A stretch of DNA of 64,000 nucleotides from Cinclus cinclus (lineage: Eukaryota > Chordata > Aves > Passeriformes > Cinclidae), in NCBI RefSeq assembly GCF_963662255.1, contig NC_085060.1, positions 10,665,630-10,729,629 on the forward strand, written 5' to 3'. The position numbers and the translations under genes are program-made. The notes under the pieces were generated by a model that saw only the letters and a program-made list of their open reading frames with translations, was not told the origin of the DNA and made no database searches. Positions 60,147 to 64,000 of the stretch are shown here, piece after piece; position 1 is the stretch's first letter, and the number at the start of each line of letters is the position of its first letter.

Positions 60147-63100
60147 TATTCTCTACAGGACACAATTTAAATCAGTGGTGTACCTATTAGTCTTACCATG
60201 GTGGATGAGTCTTTCCAGATATGAATTCTATCCAGAATGAATCCTCATTCACCCATAACCTGGCAGAAGGGGATGCAAAACAAAAGGAAGTGCAGCATAG
60301 GTCAGCTCCAGTAAGGGAAGGGGAATTAATGTTTGAGTACCAGCCCCTTGACCCTCTGTGCCTGACAGCACAACTGGTTTTAGAGAGACAGGAGAATCTC
60401 ACTATTGCTACACCTCCTTGTAGTAGGGCACAAAATGGGGAAGCCTGGTTGCGGCACCTTTGAGTCCCTATTCAAGTGTAAAAGCTTTATTTAATGCCTA
60501 TTGTCATGGCTGTGATTTACCTGGTGACCTGCATGTCTTTCAGTGTTTGAGAAACTCTCTCTAAAAATCAAGTGATGGCTGCCTTGCTTTTTTTAACTCC
60601 TTTGCTGAGATTCTCCATAGTTTTCACACAAGGTATTTTGGTAATTCTTAACCAAATAAAACTCCACTTCTGTGTCTAATAACATACCTTCCTGCCCTTT
60701 CTCTTCACTACACAAACATTATAGATCTAGAAGACTTTAAAGCTTTTACATTCCTCCCCTTACACTCTTCAACTTGTATAGAGGATTGATTTTTAAAAAT
60801 ATCCTTCCCAGTCCATGACCTCCCCTGTATCAGCCCAAGGCACACTGCTTGCTGTTGAGTTATAACATTCCAAACTTGAGCACGTTTTTCATGTTTTGCC
60901 TGCTGAGGTAGTTAAGGAAAAGGGTAGCTTGTGCCTGGTGTACAAAAATTGATGCATTTCAATATGAAATTGGGGGCTTGCACTAAACAGAGAAATTCTG
61001 CATCTCATTTGGTTTAAATATTTGTTTTAAATTTCTTTTAAAAATAGAGAATAGTCAGTGTGTTAATGTTGTAGGACAATATCTATGTTTATTCAATAAC
61101 TGTTTGATCAAAATCATTCATAACAATTAAAACCTAGACAACAACTTTCACTTTTCACATACCTTCTAGGCAGATGGATCCTCAAGCCTCAGCAAAACTA
61201 TACAGTGTACAAAAAAATTGTTTTACTTTTGCTGATTTCTGTTGCTTCAGGGACATGATGTAGCAGTTGTTTCAACTGAGTATGTGTTAAGCATTGCCAT
61301 GCTGTGGGGAGGTTTTATCTGGAGTTTTCCCAAGATGTGTGCTGATGTTGTTTTTCATTTGTGTGAAAGGCCTCAGTACTTCAAGAAGCAGATTGATCTT
61401 GCCTCAGTCCTCACTTGGGAAGAGAGCTTCCTGCTCTGCCTTCTACTCATGGCATTTTCTTAGCTGGCAATATATCAACTTTTTTGGCAAATATTCAAAA
61501 TATCCATTGTTCTCTTTCCCTAGTTCCCTTTTCAGCCTGGCATGTGGGTGAATATGTGTAGGTGTTAATCTGTAGCTAAAGACAACACATTATGGACAGA
61601 AGAATAGCCTATTATAAAGTAATAAATTTTTTTTCAGTTCATTATGCCATTTTCCATTGATGTAACAGTTATATATAACAAGAAAAATAAACTACAGAGA
61701 ATTTACAGTTTTGCAATGTTTGGGGAAGGTTAGGCTCAGACACAAGTGCAAGATAAGTTTATTTTACAGTTAAATAATTAAAGTAACCAAAAGCAGTATT
61801 AAATCACTTGTGCTAAGTTTTTAACAGAAAAAAATTTGAAGCGTATACTAATAAAGAGGAATTTGTGCTCAAGTGCCATTTACTAAAGGGATGCTATTGT
61901 TGTCTGCCACATCCTATTATTACATGAAATATTACATCCTTCATCAAAAATACGATCTTTCCATGGATACTGTGAATCAGAATCAGAAATTTATCAAGGC
62001 AGAGATAGGAGACAAGAGAACTTCATAATTTAGAGGGTGACATTTGAACACCTGGTCCATACCCAAGACAGTCATGGGTATTTGTGCATCTAAAAATCAT
62101 ATTGAATAATGCTAACCACCCTAAAAATAATTATATTTTCAATCAAATCTGTCTCCTCACTTCTGAAAAGTTAAGGACAGTGCACCTTGATAATTTTATT
62201 TTACATTTGCTTTTTATTTCCATATATTTCAGATACTTACACTCAGGGGCTTAGAGAAACTGAGGTGGAAATTTTTCTGTGCAAGCTAATAACTCGTAGG
62301 CACTGTTAGTGTCTCTTCATTGACCTCAGTAGAGATTGTGTGGGCACATTTGCTGGTCAAGTAACAAGTGTTGTAATTCATGTACTTTGTGAATTAATTC
62401 AGCTTCAATAAGCAGAAATTGCTAAATGTTGTCAAATTATTGGTAGAGGTTTTATGAATTAAGAGCTTTTTTCCCTAGAGGTGTGACTGGCTAAGAAGTT
62501 ATCTGGTCTTTTTAAAGGAAAAAGAAAAGGAGAAACTGTGAGGGTGTAGAAGATTTTTGTATTCACAAAATTAACTATCATTGTCTAAATTTTACATTAG
62601 AGCCACAGTGTGGTAAGCATGTTTAAAAACTGTGTCACATCATACATACAGTGAATCTTGCAAAATATATTGTTAGCTTTATGCTTGCCATTATATTGAG
62701 TTGTTGCTTACACAGTAGATAAGTCAGCCTTTCTATAATAAGGATTTCCAAAAGCAGCCCTGAGTTTAATATGTTGATACCATATAAATAGCTGGTTTAG
62801 GTCTAGAATTTGTAGTACTTACATGGCTTGGGATAACAAGCACTTGTTGTATAGTCTTCAGTTACAATGCCATAGATTATGTAGCTGTAGCAGCTTGCAG
62901 ATCTGTATGCTGCTTATTTTAGTTAATAAATTCTCATTGCTACTTTTTTCTATAAAAGATTGTTGGTTACAGCCAGAATTTCATGGTTAGGTGCACATAT
63001 TTTTATAATGGATTCCATTACAGAGAACAATTTGCCAGGCTGCCCTGCAAATCCTGCAGATTTGATCACTGCTCTCCAGCAGTGTCACCACCAGAGCAGT

Positions 63101-64000
63101 TTATCAGAAAAGGGAATGAGGCAGTTGCTCATGTGCTTCTCAGCTTTTCAGCTCATTTCTATTTATTTGCTTGCTCCAGGACTCTAAAATTTTTTCAGTG
63201 CTTCATATGTTGACTCCTTCCCTCCTGCTTCTTCTGACCCCTGTCTTCTACATAGACTATTACAGAGATATTAGAACATCTCAAAGATGTGTTTCTATGA
63301 ACTGATTTTTATTACCTGCTAAATCTGGAGCATCTTGCTCAACAAACACCCCAAAAGATACTCTGGGCAATGTTTCTTATAGAAAATAGTAGAAGGGAAA
63401 ATGAAGGCACTGGTGATTCAAACCGTTGAACACTTCTGGGTTGGATGTTTTATGTTAGGGATAGCAACTCTAAGTTTTCAGTGAAGTATTGGACAGGAAT
63501 ATGCCTTTCTGTAAGATCTATAAAACCCCACTGTTACAGTCATAGAGCTCTTCGTTTAAGTGGATAGTGGTATGAGAAGAAATGAGTCCTAGGTAAAACA
63601 GTCCATTAATTTAATCAGCTTATCACAAAATCCTGCCAGTCCCAATATGGCAGAGGTAAAACTCAGTGAAATGTCTGCCTTTTTGCTCAGTGGCTGCTTA
63701 GGAGCTCCCAAGAGGCTGCCTGCACCTCCTGAGCCATGCAGCAGAGCCTCTCTGCAATGGTCTTTTCACTCTGTTTCTTTTGGCATTAAATTTTGAGATG
63801 TACTAAATTCAAGTGAGGACATAGCTTATTAGCTGTCTCACCAGCACATGTATTTGTTCTTTTGTTTTCCTCCCTTTTTATCCTTTTCTGAGAATTTTTG
63901 AATGATAAATGAGTGCTCTAATTAACTATTCAGCAAAGGTAAGAACTTCTTGAGCTCTACTGGCTACTGAAATTCTTTCTTGTAATACATGTACTTTTAG
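60147..64000. other. No gene seen
   Basis: AT-rich DNA with short, unrecognised frames. A patch at 60200-60470 is open on both strands (69 and 80 codons) but has no known motif. No further repeat family was recognised to the end of the window. Confidence 0.45.

Noticed and set aside
60901..60914. TGAGGTAGTT, a let-7-like seed
   Set aside because: The match to mature let-7 stops after ten bases (TGAGGTAGTTAAGG) and no hairpin partner was seen nearby.

Overview
This looks like a window of vertebrate nuclear DNA, most likely from a bird and probably a passerine. The evidence is low CpG, an AT-rich base composition, no dense open reading frames, a CR1 LINE 3' fragment, and several long terminal repeats (LTRs) resembling ERV families common in songbird genomes. 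Species and chromosome cannot be set from the sequence alone. Bacterial-style ORFs here are short (longest 153 codons) and none matches a protein I recognise. I see no rRNA, tRNA, snRNA or CRISPR array.

Layout. 1-6.9 kb: AT-rich single-copy DNA with a duplicated T-run/A-run unit. 6.94-7.33 kb: a probable minus-strand LTR. 11.28-11.35 kb: a 78-nt uninterrupted pyrimidine tract built on a CTCCCT repeat, followed by a strong splice-acceptor-like motif. 13.0 and 17.2 kb: CR1 remnants. 15.5-16.2 kb: an AT-rich block that reads like conserved non-coding DNA. 19.7, 27.8, 38.2 and 55.1 kb: weak remnants of ancient MIR/L3-like repeats. 27.87-28.16 kb: a short ERVL-type solo LTR with a perfect 5-bp target-site duplication and a G-run 45 bp downstream. 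31.52-32.08 kb: a minus-strand solo LTR. 59.73-60.15 kb: another minus-strand solo LTR with perfect 9-bp terminal inverted repeats.

Genes. No gene can be named with confidence. Five short segments have an acceptor-like site, an open frame and a donor-like site. They are at 25604-25764 (minus) and 44504-44584, 46389-46534, 53512-53729 and 55647-55700 (all plus). They are listed as exon candidates at low confidence, because pseudo-exons of this quality are common in vertebrate introns. The simplest reading is that the window lies inside a large intron or an intergenic desert, with old and moderately young retroelements inserted into otherwise single-copy DNA. I did not find evidence of a new biological system. 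The most solid observations are the LTR boundaries with their duplications and inverted repeats; the most testable ones are the exon candidates, the putative conserved non-coding blocks and the two CTCF-like motifs in convergent orientation.
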